A stretch of DNA of 64,000 nt, taken from the NCBI RefSeq assembly GCF_932294415.1, contig NC_065543.1, positions 29,407,530 through 29,471,529 of the forward strand. Direction: 5' to 3'. Under the pieces are notes generated by a model, which worked only from the letters and a program-made list of their open reading frames with translations, did not search any database and was not told where the DNA came from. The translations under genes and the position numbers were made by a program. Positions 37,280-46,739 of the stretch are shown here, piece by piece. The stretch's first letter is position 1; each line of letters begins with the position of its first letter. The stretch comes from Quercus robur (taxonomy: Eukaryota > Streptophyta > Magnoliopsida > Fagales > Fagaceae).

Positions 37280-39370
37280 CGCAGTCTCTTTCTCGGCGTG
37301 CTCATCTTGATCGAGCTGTTCCTTTTCCCACCGGACCGCGGCTACGAGGCATTGCTTCGCCACCTGTTGATTCCCCCTTACCTCTACAACTCCATACTCA
37401 GTAGGAAACTTTACTTTCACGTGAAGGGTGGACGGAACGGCCCCCATGGCGTGAATCCACGGCCTCCCCAGGATTGCGGTGTAAGGTGCGAATGATCGGA
37501 CTACTATGAACGTAACTATGACTTCCTTGCCCTCCATGTCCACTGGGAGAGAGATTTGCCCCTCGGGAATCACAACTCTCCCGTCAAACGAGACCAATGG
37601 CGTGTCATACTTTGCCAAATCCTGGGTTTTTAACCCGAGCCCTTCGAAGAGGTCCGGGTACATAACGTCAGCCCCGCTACCCTGATCAATCATCACCCTC
37701 TTCACCAAGAATCCGCCTATCCGGGCTGTCACCACCAAAGCGTCGTCCAGAGGTTGGATTGTTCCTTCCAAATCATCTTCTCCGAACGAGATGTCCAGCC
37801 GTCCAACTTTCTTTTGCTTCTTGGATGATTCTCCCTCCGCGCAAGCCACTGTCATTACCCTTTTTGCCGCTGCTGCTCTTCTCGGTGCGGCATGAATGAC
37901 ATTGATTACCCCCAGGGGTGGTGGAAGGGGGTTCCTTTTCTGTTGGGCGCCCTGCCCGGTCTCCCGGTCAGTGGAATTTGCTACAAACTCTTTCAGGTGC
38001 CCTGCCTTCACTAACTGTCCGAGATGATCTTTCAATACCCTACACTGCTCGGTGGTGTGCCCCTTGTCTCTGTGATAGGTGCAGTATAGGCTTTGGTTCC
38101 TCCGAGATGGGTCGCCCCCCATTTTGTTCGGCCATCTGAAGAATGGCTCGTTCCTTATCCGTTCCAATATTTTGTGCACGGGCTCTTTAAACAACACATT
38201 AACCCCTTTGATCTGCACCTCTGGTTCCTGCATTCTGAAGTCCCTTTTCGGCTTTGGCGGCAAGATGCTTTGCCGAGATCTCCCCGTAAAAGGAGCTTTC
38301 CCCCTGCTTTGCAGCCGGTCATCCTCCAGGCGTTTGTACTCCTCTATGCGTCTCATCAGTTGCCTCATATCCTCCGGGGGTCTTCTTGTCAGCGACTTCC
38401 GCAGTTCAGAATCTTCGGGGAGCCCCATCCTGAAGGTGCTAGCCGCAATTTTCTCGTTTCCCCCACCAATCTCGTTGTAGAGTTCCCAGTATCGGCTGGC
38501 ATAACTCCGAAGGGTTTCCCCGACCCTCATTTTCATGGAAAGCAATGCGTCGACCGGTTGTTGCACTCGGCTGCATGTTACAAACCTGCTGCCGAATTCC
38601 TGAATCAGCTCGGCGAAGCTGTGTATAGAACCTTTCCGCAACCCATTGAACCATCTCAGTGCGGTAGAGCCGAGACTAGAGGGGAATACTTTACACATCA
38701 ATGCATCGTTGTGTGCATGCAAAGACATCATGTGGATGTAATGACTGACATGCTCCACGGGGTCTGTCCTCCCCTCATAGGAATTGAATGGTGGACGCGT
38801 GAATCTGCTCGGCATGGGTGCCCGTTCAATCTCATCAGAGAATGGAGACCGGGCTGCCATCCGCAAGGCCCTGCTCATGGCGTCCATCGCGGCGTTGTGG
38901 TGCCGCCGCTCCTCTGGCGACTCTGACCCTTGGTTATCATATCCATGCGACCGGGAACGGTCCCGTCTACGACGCGTCTCCCGGGAGTGTCGATGTGACT
39001 CTTGAGAACGTGATCGGTCTCGGTGTCGTTGTGTAACAGATCGGCTGGAACCTTCCTCGCCACGGTTTCTCCTGGGTTGGGGGTTGTGGTTCCTTTCGTG
39101 GCGCCGACCCCTTGCTTCCAGCTCCAAGTCCATTACTAATCTGCGTAACCGCTCCAGCTCCCGGTCTCTATCATCATGTTGCCGATGTGTTGAGACGCTT
39201 GAAATCGTCCGGTGTGTCTGGGCCGATCCTTCTCCCAATCCGGACCTTTCCTCTCCTCTTGGATGCTCCCTATCCTCCAGCCGCTTCTGCCTTCTCTCCC
39301 TCCACGTCAATCCCCGAGAAGATCTTGCGGAATTGCTCGGAACGTGCCCCCCTGAACGCTCCTCAGACAT
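37277..39370 (-). CDS. Gypsy gag-protease polyprotein
   Basis: 697 residues without a premature stop. The first ~190 are arginine- and serine-rich and basic. The capsid-like retrotransposon gag domain follows (about 190-345, with ALRWFNGLRKGSIHSF). A knuckle-like CTYHRDKGHTTEQC lies near 435-450, and an aspartic protease near 540-660 (VMIDQGSGADVMYP, ILGRPWIHAMGA). The protease triad reads D-Q-G where most relatives have D-S/T/G-G. The stop is TAG, followed in the same frame by pol with CAATTA directly after it. The start at 39,370 is the first ATG after the primer binding site and leader. Confidence 0.9.
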   Translation of the reverse strand: MSEERSGGHVPSNSARSSRGLTWRERRQKRLEDREHPRGEERSGLGEGSAQTHRTISSVSTHRQHDDRDRELERLRRLVMDLELEARGRRHERNHNPQPRRNRGEEGSSRSVTQRHRDRSRSQESHRHSRETRRRRDRSRSHGYDNQGSESPEERRHHNAAMDAMSRALRMAARSPFSDEIERAPMPSRFTRPPFNSYEGRTDPVEHVSHYIHMMSLHAHNDALMCKVFPSSLGSTALRWFNGLRKGSIHSFAELIQEFGSRFVTCSRVQQPVDALLSMKMRVGETLRSYASRYWELYNEIGGGNEKIAASTFRMGLPEDSELRKSLTRRPPEDMRQLMRRIEEYKRLEDDRLQSRGKAPFTGRSRQSILPPKPKRDFRMQEPEVQIKGVNVLFKEPVHKILERIRNEPFFRWPNKMGGDPSRRNQSLYCTYHRDKGHTTEQCRVLKDHLGQLVKAGHLKEFVANSTDRETGQGAQQKRNPLPPPLGVINVIHAAPRRAAAAKRVMTVACAEGESSKKQKKVGRLDISFGEDDLEGTIQPLDDALVVTARIGGFLVKRVMIDQGSGADVMYPDLFEGLGLKTQDLAKYDTPLVSFDGRVVIPEGQISLPVDMEGKEVIVTFIVVRSFAPYTAILGRPWIHAMGAVPSTLHVKVKFPTEYGVVEVRGNQQVAKQCLVAAVRWEKEQLDQDEHAEKETA

Positions 39371-39415
39371 CTCCCTTGCTTGAGTCTCACTTCAAACCAC
39401 AGCTTCGTAGGAGAG

Positions 39416-39434
39416 CCCCACGGTGGGCGCCAAT
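39416..39434 (-). promoter_or_regulatory. Primer binding site of the Gypsy element
   Basis: Directly inside the 5' LTR the minus strand reads TTGGCGCCCACCGTGGGG after a one-base spacer, the usual position and TGGCGCC start of plant Gypsy primer sites. The matching tRNA was not determined. Confidence 0.65.
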
Positions 39435-40033
39435 TGTAAGAACCAAGTATGAGATTTCTGGACCTTAGGTCACTTGGGCTCACAATTTATTTGTAGTGGG
39501 CTTAAGTATTTCCTACAATGGGTCGTTCTCGGCAGAGAGACTCAAAGTAACACCCAGTTAGTACCCTCTCCTTGACTGTTTTCTCTCAATATTTCTCAAC
39601 CCCTTCTTCTCCCAACTTTCTTCTATTTATAGCCAAGGTTAGTGGGGAGATTATGATTACAGTCACCGTTAGTGCTACTGAAGGTCCAGTATTATCTGGT
39701 TAAAGTGGGTGTTTAGGTGAAAGGGCGGTGCAGCATTTATGATCTTGGAACTTGGTTCCATTTTGACCGATTATGTTCGGCGACTCACGTTCCCGTGCAT
39801 ATCATGGTTTTCCCGGATATGGCTCATACGCTCTACCGAGAAAGCTTGACCGGTCAACTCCGGGAACTCAATACCCAAAACTTGTTTTTACTCTAAGGCA
39901 GTTTCAAGAAGGGCATAAGGTAACTGGAACTTTCTGCTGGGCCTGCACCCAAGGCCGGTATGGGCTTGGGCCCGGGGCCTAGATGGGTCTGGGCCCAAGG
40001 CCAGTATGGGCTTTGGAATCTCGGTGCCGTACA
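39435..40033 (-). repeat. Complete 5' LTR of the Gypsy element
   Basis: 599 bp, TG...CA on the minus strand (TGTACGGC to GGTTCTTACA). Contains the full sequence of which 34,945-35,273 is a truncated copy. Confidence 0.88.
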
Positions 40034-40038
40034 AGGGT

Positions 40039-40210
40039 CATCGCGGTCATTTTTTAGGTTTTAAGGATATCCCAATAATTTTTGAGAATTTCGGGGTTAC
40101 TTTTGGTAATTTTTTAATTGTTAGAATGCATTTTGGTAATTTTCGTATATTTAAGGGTATTTCGGAATTTAGAGACTTTAAGAGCATTTTTGTTATATAT
40201 ATATATTCTT
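40039..40210. repeat. Minisatellite, continuation right of the Gypsy element
   Basis: Resumes the TCATTTTTTAGGTTTTAAGG units of 34,263-34,944, as expected if the Gypsy element inserted inside the array. Confidence 0.65.
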
Positions 40211-40261
40211 CGATTATTAGGTAATTTGGTGGGGTTGGTAAGGGTTGGCTATGCTCATATG

Positions 40262-41305
40262 TAATGTTGGTACGACTTAATGTGATGATGGAATGTCAAA
40301 TGTGACAAAAAAACTGTTACATTATATAGTTCTAACATCACATGTGAGGATAAAACTGTCAAATGTGATAAAAAAATAAGGAAACCACCAAATGTGACAA
40401 AAGAACTGTTACATGTGATGTTGAAACTGCACAATGTGAGGATGGAATCGTCAAATGTGAGAAAAAAGTAAGGGAACCACCAAATGTGAGAAAAAAAACT
40501 GTCACATGTGATGTTGGAACTATAAAATGTGAAGATGGAACCATCCAGTGTGAGAAAAAAGTAAGGAAACCACCCAATGTGACAAAAGAACTGTCACATG
40601 TGAAGTTGGAGCTGCACAATGTGAGGATGAAATCGTCAAATGTGAGAAAAAGAAAGGGAACCACCAAATGTGAGAAAAGAACTGTCACATGTGATGTTGG
40701 AGCTGCACAATTAAGGATGAAATCGTCAAATGTGAGAAAAAAAGTAAAGGAACCACTAAATGTGAGAAAAGAACTGTCACATATGATGTTGGAACTACAA
40801 AATGTGAAGATGGAACTATCAAGTGTGAGAAAAAAGTAAGGGAACTACTCAATGTGACAAAAGAACTGTCACATGTGAAGTTGGAGTTGCACAATGTGAG
40901 GATGAAACTGTCAAATGTAAGAAAAAAGAAAGGGAACCACCAAATGTGAGAAAAGAACTGTCACATGTGATGTTGGAGCTGCACAATGTGAGGATGAAAC
41001 CATCAAATGTGAGAAAAAAGTAAAGGAACCACTCAATGTGACAAAAAAACTGTCACATGTGATATTGGAACCGCACAATGTGAGGATGGAATCGTCAAAT
41101 GTGAGAAAAAAATTAAGGGAACCGCACAATGTGAGAAAAGAATTTTCACATGTGATGTTGGAACTGCATAATGTGAGGATGGAACCATCAAATGTGAGAA
41201 AAAGTATGGGAACCACCAAATGTGAGAAAATAACTGTCACATGTGATGTTGGAACTGCACAATGTGAGGATGAAACTGTCAAATGTGAGAAAAAAGTAAC
41301 CTGGT
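40262..41305. repeat. ~92-bp tandem array built of four ~23-bp AATGTGA subunits
   Basis: About eleven units. Starts of the CCACCAAATGTGAGAAAAGA subunit recur near 40,383, 40,475, 40,568, 40,660, 40,752, 40,844, 40,936, 41,028, 41,118 and 41,210. Each unit has four subunits carrying AATGTGA or ACATGTGAT, and neighbouring units alternate between CACCAAATGTGAG and CACTCAATGTGAC. It ends about 70 bases inside the right MULE terminus. A 92-bp period does not keep a reading frame, so the open frames seen here on both strands are accidental. Confidence 0.85.
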
Positions 41306-41382
41306 ATAATAGGTTACCTACTAGTGGGTACCGTACCCCCCCTTTTTTTAGGGGGGGTACTGTAGAATTACCCATTCTTGAA

Positions 41383-42385
41383 ATATGCTAAAATTAAAAT
41401 TAATAGCAGACAAATTCATTAATAATATAACGTAATTGTCTTGAAATATGCTAAAATAGAGATTATAAATGTCAAAAACAAAAGAAAAACCTCTCATCTC
41501 TCTATCTCTCTGCCTCTCCATCTATATTCTTACAGTCTTACCTTTCTTTTCTTCATCTTCATCTTAATTTTTTTTTAATCTTTTTCCATCAACTCAATCA
41601 GCCCCTCTAGCTTGAAATTTTTCTTTGCTGATTCTAGCATACCAATCTACCAGCCAGCACTCACAGAAGGTATTCTTCTGCTTCAATTCTTCCCCTCTTT
41701 CTCTTTGTCTTTCCGAAAATAAATACTTAAGAGTCTTCTATTTCTTTAACTTAAATTATATATATTTTTAGTTTGTTTCACACTTTCACTGCACTGCACA
41801 ACTGTTTGATGGGATGGGACATGTTTTTTGCTATGATGCTTTTCTAATTCTGCCCCTCTCCCTCTGTGGACCTTTTTTTGCTTTAAAATTTAGCCATAGA
41901 AATATAGGATCTAGCGAAGAAAAGGCTGGATGGTTCTCAAACTTCTCACTTTTTTTTTATAGGAGTACAGGTCTGTCACGTCTGTGGGCTATACAGTACA
42001 GCCCACAGACGTGACAGACCACTGACCACAGTTTTTTTTTTTTGGTTAAAGACCACTGACCACAGTTATTTGGTCCAACGGTTTCTCATCCTTTTTTTTA
42101 TTTTTTTTATTTGACACTTTATCTATCATTATAAATTATTATGCCAATTAATAATTTAATGTGTATCATATCAACTCATTTGTATTATAGTGACATTAAT
42201 TTATTAAACCATGTATTAAATTAATTTTTATTTGTGCAGGTTTAAACTTTCAAGTGGTCATGGCTTTAGAAAAATTGCAATAACCAGGTTCTATTGTTCT
42301 ATACTTTAAATTTTATTTTTAGTTAAATTATCATTTTTAATTATAAATTGTGTTTTATTTATCTATAAATATTTTCTCATTATAA
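41383..42385 (+). other. hAT interior: probable transposase leader region
   Basis: Between the MULE and the transposase fragment. A CT-rich stretch (CTCATCTCTCTATCTCTCTG, about 41,490) and several possible splice sites (for example GTGCAGGTTT near 42,233) look like the promoter and 5' leader of the hAT gene. A perfect palindrome lies at 41,970-42,020. Confidence 0.4.
41970..42020. repeat. Perfect palindrome with 21-bp arms and 9-base loop
   Basis: Left arm 41,970-41,990 (GGTCTGTCACGTCTGTGGGC plus T) is the exact reverse complement of 42,000-42,020, with ATACAGTAC between. A short direct repeat (GACCACTGACCACAGTT) follows at 42,017-42,033 and again at 42,051-42,067. Confidence 0.9.
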
Positions 42386-42601
42386 ATGTTTACTAGAAAA
42401 TATTTATTCGGATATGAAAAACTTCTTAACAAGAGAAAAATTGAAAAACAAATTGAATCTCAAAAAGGATCTATGGATCAATTTGTTACTAGTATTAAAA
42501 AAAACACAATAGAAAGTTTGGGTGAAAATATTACAAATGAACAAGAAACTTATCAAAAAGAGTTGGAAGATGATGAAATTATACAACAAAAAGAGCAATA
42601 A
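42386..42601 (+). pseudogene. hAT transposase N-terminal fragment (ZMYM1/TTF-type)
   Basis: 71 codons, MFTRKYLFGYEKLLNKRKIE then IESQKGSMDQF. This resembles the lysine-rich start of plant hAT proteins annotated as zinc finger MYM-type 1-like or TTF-type, where a GYEKRKKK- and QKGSLDKF-like pattern is usual. It ends about 85 bases before the right hAT terminus, so the zinc finger, RNase H-like catalytic core and dimerisation domain are all gone. Confidence 0.65.
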
Positions 42602-42989
42602 TTCAAAGAAATTATTAATATTTAATTATAAAATAATCCCATTTAAAATTTTCGCTTAAGGCCCCAAAACTTGTTGAGCCGGCCCTGGGCATAGTTGTAA
42701 AAAAACTTGACTTGCTTGGGGTACAAGTGTGTTATCTACTCAAAAACAGACCACTGCATCTCTTTGCGTCTTGCTCTTACAGATTACTTCAAAACCTAAA
42801 TTAATCAAACCTCCTCCACCTTATAACACAAATCAGAAGATTCCAATAAATTTAATTCATCACTAAATCCGAAGTATACTCTGAAAGCAGAGTAATAAAA
42901 ACCCAAGAATTTGGTAATTTCTTCCATCTAGAATGAGACCTCACAAACGAATAAAAAACCTCAAGTACGTTCCAATCTCCTTCTAAAGG

Positions 42990-43355
42990 TGAACAAGAAG
43001 TACTCGATACCCACACACAACTAAATGTGAACAAGAAATATACATTGTATTTATAGCCAAATTCTATTAATTTTACCTTCAATCACCATCATGCGATTGT
43101 TAGCTATATGCAGTGGCTTTGGCTTTTGGCTCTATTGCTTAACCGACAAAAGTTTATTTTATTTATTATTTTTATGTGTGTGTAGAGTGTCTTTTGTTGG
43201 TAAGGACAAAATTATTTTGTTTAAAGTTTTTTAAAGGGCTTAGTTGTTTGTTTTTGGTAAAATTAGTTGATTAGTCTCATTTTTTTTTTAATTTATATTT
43301 TTAGCTTTGCTACTGCCTATTGGTAAATTTTGTTGTTGGGCTAATATTTTGGGCT

Positions 43356-43390
<35 letters not shown>

Positions 43391-44003
43391 GGATATTAGA
43401 TTTATACATTTTTTTATGGACTTTAAAAGGAGGAAAATACTAGATCTACAAATTTTTTTACAAATTTTTGTTGTGATTAGTTGTTATTAGTAAGTAAAAA
43501 AGTGATGTAAGTGGTGGACCCAGATGCAAGCCAGTAAGAATTTGCTACCTTAATAGTCTGTAAAAATGTTGTAAAAAAGTTTGTAACTGCAGCATTTCTC
43601 TTATAATGATCAATAAGAGGGACAAAATATAATTTTATTGAACGAAGTTGCTAAAATTAGTACCTAAATATATAGAGTTATATAATTATATTATTTAAAA
43701 AAAAAAAAAAAATAGGGGCGGCCATTGCCCCCCCTAATCCATGAATGGCTTCGTCCATGTCACCAAGACCATTTAGTGTTCAGGATTTGATAATGGCAAC
43801 AAGCTAATTGCAAGCAAACCATAAGATCTAAATGCAACACATAATCAAAATTACTAAAAAATTAGACAAAAATGCGCTATTGGTCCCTCAAGTTTAAAAT
43901 AGTTGCTGAGTTAAATTAAGTAGTAAGTTCTTCTAAGCAAATCATATGTTGATTTTAAGATGATGCAATAAGTATATGCTTATATATTTGTTTTTTTTTT
44001 GTG
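42990..44003 (-). pseudogene. Duplicated fragment of the HROB-like gene (exon 3 and flanking introns)
   Basis: 42,990-43,093 plus 43,756 to about 43,890 are collinear with about 19,535-19,745 of the HROB-like gene, in the same orientation: GTGAACAAGAAATAYACATTG, TATTAATTTTACCTTCA, TCACCAAGACCATTT and GATTTGATAATGGCAACAA all recur. Exon 3 has lost two bases and is split by a 662-bp insertion (43,094-43,755). No other exons are present. About 43,890-44,003 is shared with 62,430-62,541 rather than clearly with the gene. Confidence 0.8.
43094..43755. mobile_element. 662-bp insertion in the HROB fragment
   Basis: Splits the copied exon 3; CATG lies at both junctions (43,090-43,093 and 43,756-43,759). 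Contains a (TA)n run at about 43,358-43,386 and an A tract near 43,698, and ends GGGGCGGCCATTGCCCC plus CCTAATCCATGAATGG. Class unknown; no terminal repeats are obvious. Confidence 0.5.
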
Positions 44004-44514
44004 TGAAGAGGGAAAAAACTAGACATGATGGACCTATTTAGATGGAGTTGACGGAGTTAGATGAGGAAGCTTGTAGTGGACAGATCTCATATGGACGGAC
44101 ATAACATGGACGGATTAAGCGCCCACGTGGTGTCCAACTTGTCATTATGTGGTTTCTAAGAAGCCATAGTTCATAGAATCCTGATGTGAATAGAATTCTA
44201 ACATGAGGAGGATTCCGGAATATGCGCGCATTACTGAAGATCTTCTTCATAAGGAAAAGACTTGTTACGCAAGCAAAGGAGTCTGGCTCTACGCGACTAT
44301 AAAAACCCAAAGATCCTCAAGAAAAAGGTACGCATAATTTACCCCAACTCTGGCACTTTAGAGTTGTGAGAATAATTCTAACTTGACCTTCGGATGGTAT
44401 TTGGCTGGCACCACACCGGTGCTCTCTGTGAGGTTATCTCTTTTTGTTGCGCAGGTGATTGTTTCGAGTGTACGAGGATCTTGTGGCTCACTGGTGGTTT
44501 TTTCGGCATCATCA
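44004..44514 (+). repeat. Left LTR of the large Gypsy element
   Basis: TG...CA, about 511 bp, with a TATA box at about 44,296 (ACTATAAAAACCC). Lacks a ~34-bp stretch present in the right LTR near 62,700. Confidence 0.75.
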
Positions 44515-44534
44515 GTTGGCGCTGTCTATGGGAA
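44515..44534 (+). promoter_or_regulatory. Primer binding site of the large Gypsy element
   Basis: GTTGGCGCTGTCTATGGGAA directly follows the LTR end, in the position and with the TTGGCGC start typical of plant Gypsy elements. Confidence 0.65.
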
Positions 44535-44596
44535 ACGACTTTTAAGCCATAACAAACGCTTCTCGGACTAAGAGTTGCATGGTTCTTACTTGCTCG

Positions 44597-45696
44597 ATGG
44601 CGACCACCACCAATAAAGTTTAAGGAGACGAACCACGCCCGACTGCCCTCGAGAGACAAGTTTAGACTCTTACCACGGTAGTGGAGTGCCTTACTAAGCA
44701 AAACCATGATTTGGAAGAGCAGCTGCGTTAGCAGAATGCGAGGCACGACACCTAGGAGGAGGACCAAGAAGGTACCAATGCTGAACGTAGAAACCAAGAG
44801 GGGTCGGAAGGGAGTAACGCCCCAAGCAGACCAGAACGACTAGACATGAGTCGTCCATCCATCACTGATATGGCTCCACCCCACATTGTTGCGGAGATGC
44901 AGATGATGAGAGAACAGATGGATTTCATGATGAACGCCCTCAAGGGGCGAGTATCTAGTGACCTTGATGACTTGGTCCACCGAATGGATTCACTATTCAT
45001 AGTGTCTGTCACTTCTTTCCCTCTTCCACCAAAGTTTTGTATGCCGCAGGTGGAAAACTACAATGGAAACAAGGACCCGCTGGATCACTTGGAGTCTTTC
45101 AAGAGCCTGATGCACCTTTAGGTGGTAATAGACGAGATCATGTGCAGAGCTTTCCTTACCACGCTAAAGGGCCCCGCAAGGATCCAGTAGGCTAACGCCC
45201 AACTCCATTAGTTCCTTCAAGGAGTTAAACTCCCAATTCGCCTCGCACTTCATTGGAGGACACAGGTATAAGAAGTCTATTGCATGCCTGATGAACATGA
45301 AGCAGCGGGAGGATGAGACGCTGAGGTCCTACATAACCCATTTCAACAAGGGGGCCCTCTCGATCGATGAAGCAGATGACAAGATACTCATAGCAGCATT
45401 CACCAATGGGCTATGGAAGGGTAAGTTCCTATTTTCTCTATATAAGAATAACCCCAAGACTATGTCAGATGTGCTTTACAGGGCCACCAAATACATGAAT
45501 GTGGAGGATGCGTTATTGGCCCGCGAGGAGAAGCCTAGAAAGAGGGAAAGACAGGAGGACACTCGGCAGGATAGGGGGTGAAAGATGGCTATAGCCGGAG
45601 AACGATGGGAAGATAGACACTCCAAGCCCCCCACTGGGAAGTTCACAAGTTTCACCCTATTGACTGCCCCGATCGATCAAGTCTTGATGCAGATCT
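44597..45696 (+). pseudogene. Gag, 5' part, of the large Gypsy element
   Basis: Starts ATGGCGACCACCACC at 44,597 (MATTTNKV, stop, GDEPRPTALERQ). Coiled-coil-like LTKQNHDLEEQLRQQNARHD follows, then the gag domain (VENYNGNKDPLDHLESFKSL, MNMKQREDETLRSYITHFNK, AFTNGLWKGKFLFSLYK). At least seven stops and one or more shifts break it. The frame resumes after the Copia insertion at 54,588. Confidence 0.8.
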
Positions 45697-46737
45697 GTTA
45701 GGACATATGTGTTTCACATGTTAAGAACATATGTCATGATTTTATGTAATTGGCTAATCCTTTGAAAAAACGCACTTTACTTGTATTTGGGTAGATCTAG
45801 GTTGTATTTAAATACTTCAAGAAACTGTGTTTCAAGATCAAGTGTTAAAGCCATCAAGTCTGTCCAAGAAAACAAGCTGAAAGTGCAAAATCATTAAAGC
45901 TCGATAGCTAGCATGACAGCTAGCATGTGTCGAGGTTTAAGAAGCTGTTTTTGCCCGTGTGCTCGACAGCTACCTCGACAGATTCTCGACACCTCCTATT
46001 TGTCGAGGTTTACGAAAACAACATTCTGACCTGTTTTTCTTAGGATCCGTGAATATGTATTTGGGTCTTCTTTTCTCCTAACCCTAGACATATAAAAGGA
46101 TTATTTTAAAGGCTATCAAAGTATTCACAAGTTGCACAAGCATTGAGCAAACTTTGTTTAAGCAAATTGTGACTAGAGATGAAGTTCTTGCCCTAGTTCA
46201 TCTCTTTCTCTTGAAGAAGATTGCTATGTATGTGCACCGTAAGGTTTTGTGACCAAGCATCTTCTTGATCTTCATCGTGTGGATGAACTGAAGAACTTTA
46301 CAGCCAACATCCATTCTAGTTGGTGATTGAAGTCGTGTACTGGGATCTGTGCAAATTGGTTAGTCATGTACTTGGGAGCCTTGCATCAAAAGGAGAAATT
46401 GTCACTATAGAACAAGTCCAATTGGGTATTGGGGTAAGGGTTCCACTGTAGGTTGGTAAGATACTTGAGATTCCTTTACTTGTAACCGTTTGTTGTGATA
46501 ATAGTGGAATTTCGGGCGTGGTGACTTTAAAATCACCCGATGGGGTTTTCGTCGTGTTGGTTTTTCCCATTCGTAAACAAATCACTATGTTAATTTATTT
46601 TTTGCTGCATTTAGTTTAATTGGTGATTTTTTTGTGCTACCACGCGTTTTGCATGTTAATTTGATTAATTAATAACTTGGCTAATTAATCAATTAATTTA
46701 ATCACAAGGGGTCAATACATTCATTTATGGCCTATCA
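45697..46737 (+). repeat. Left LTR of the SIRE Copia element
   Basis: Begins TGTTAGGACATATG. Contains a TATA box (AGACATATAAAAGG, about 46,086) and clustered CTCGACAGCTAGC-type motifs at about 45,900-46,010. Confidence 0.85.
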
Positions 46738-46739
46738 AG

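Larger units (their letters stand above)
34945..40033 (-). mobile_element. Ty3/Gypsy Tat-lineage element, young, integrase deleted
   Basis: Runs on the minus strand. The right LTR 39,435-40,033 (599 bp) is its 5' LTR and the left remnant 34,945-35,273 its 3' LTR. Outer ends are TGTAAGAACC and GCCGTACA, with AGGGT duplicated on both sides (34,940-34,944 and 40,034-40,038). The two LTRs differ at only about six sites over 329 bp, so insertion is recent. Gag-protease and pol lie in one frame. The pol end, the integrase and the first half of the 3' LTR are missing at one junction near 35,273. Confidence 0.9.
29201..41373. mobile_element. Mutator-like element (Pack-MULE type) inside the hAT
   Basis: Inverted ends: left GGGTCATTCTACTATACCCC followed by GGGGGTACGGTACCCAC, right GGGGGTACTGTAGAATTACCC (last 20 or so bases, to 41,373) preceded by GTGGGTACCGTACCCCC. 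The 9-bp ATTCTTGAA flanks both sides (29,192-29,200 and 41,374-41,382), which fits MULE target duplications. It carries no transposase. Without the Gypsy insertion it is about 7.1 kb and holds captured gene pieces (30,907-31,176, possibly 29,380-29,560) and tandem repeat arrays near its right half. Confidence 0.8.
28927..42687. mobile_element. hAT transposon, Ds-like deletion derivative, with nested insertions
   Basis: The left end CAGGGCCGGCTCAACA (28,927) and right end TGTTGAGCCGGCCCTG (to 42,687) are perfect 16-bp inverted repeats. The 8-bp sequence GGCATAGT lies directly outside both (28,919-28,926 and 42,688-42,695), the hallmark of hAT. Without the 12.2-kb Mutator-like insertion and its 9-bp duplication the element is about 1.58 kb. 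Only the first ~70 codons of a transposase gene remain (42,386-42,601), running into the right terminus, so most of the transposase has been deleted. It could move only with help from a full copy. Confidence 0.88.

Noticed and set aside
38093..38926. 277-codon open frame on the plus strand
   Set aside because: Lies wholly opposite the intact gag-protease frame, is cysteine/proline/histidine-rich by reflection of its codon use, and matches nothing; a shadow frame.
40262..41305. CRISPR-like regular spacing
   Set aside because: The whole unit is repeated, not alternating constant repeats with unique spacers, and the genome is a plant.
40359..41391. Several open frames of 100-150 codons on both strands
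   Set aside because: They run through the ~92-bp array, whose period is not a multiple of three; the repeated peptide (LTLCSSNITCDS) simply reflects the DNA repeat.
43358..43386. (TA)n run as a regulatory site
   Set aside because: A plain microsatellite within an unclassified insertion.
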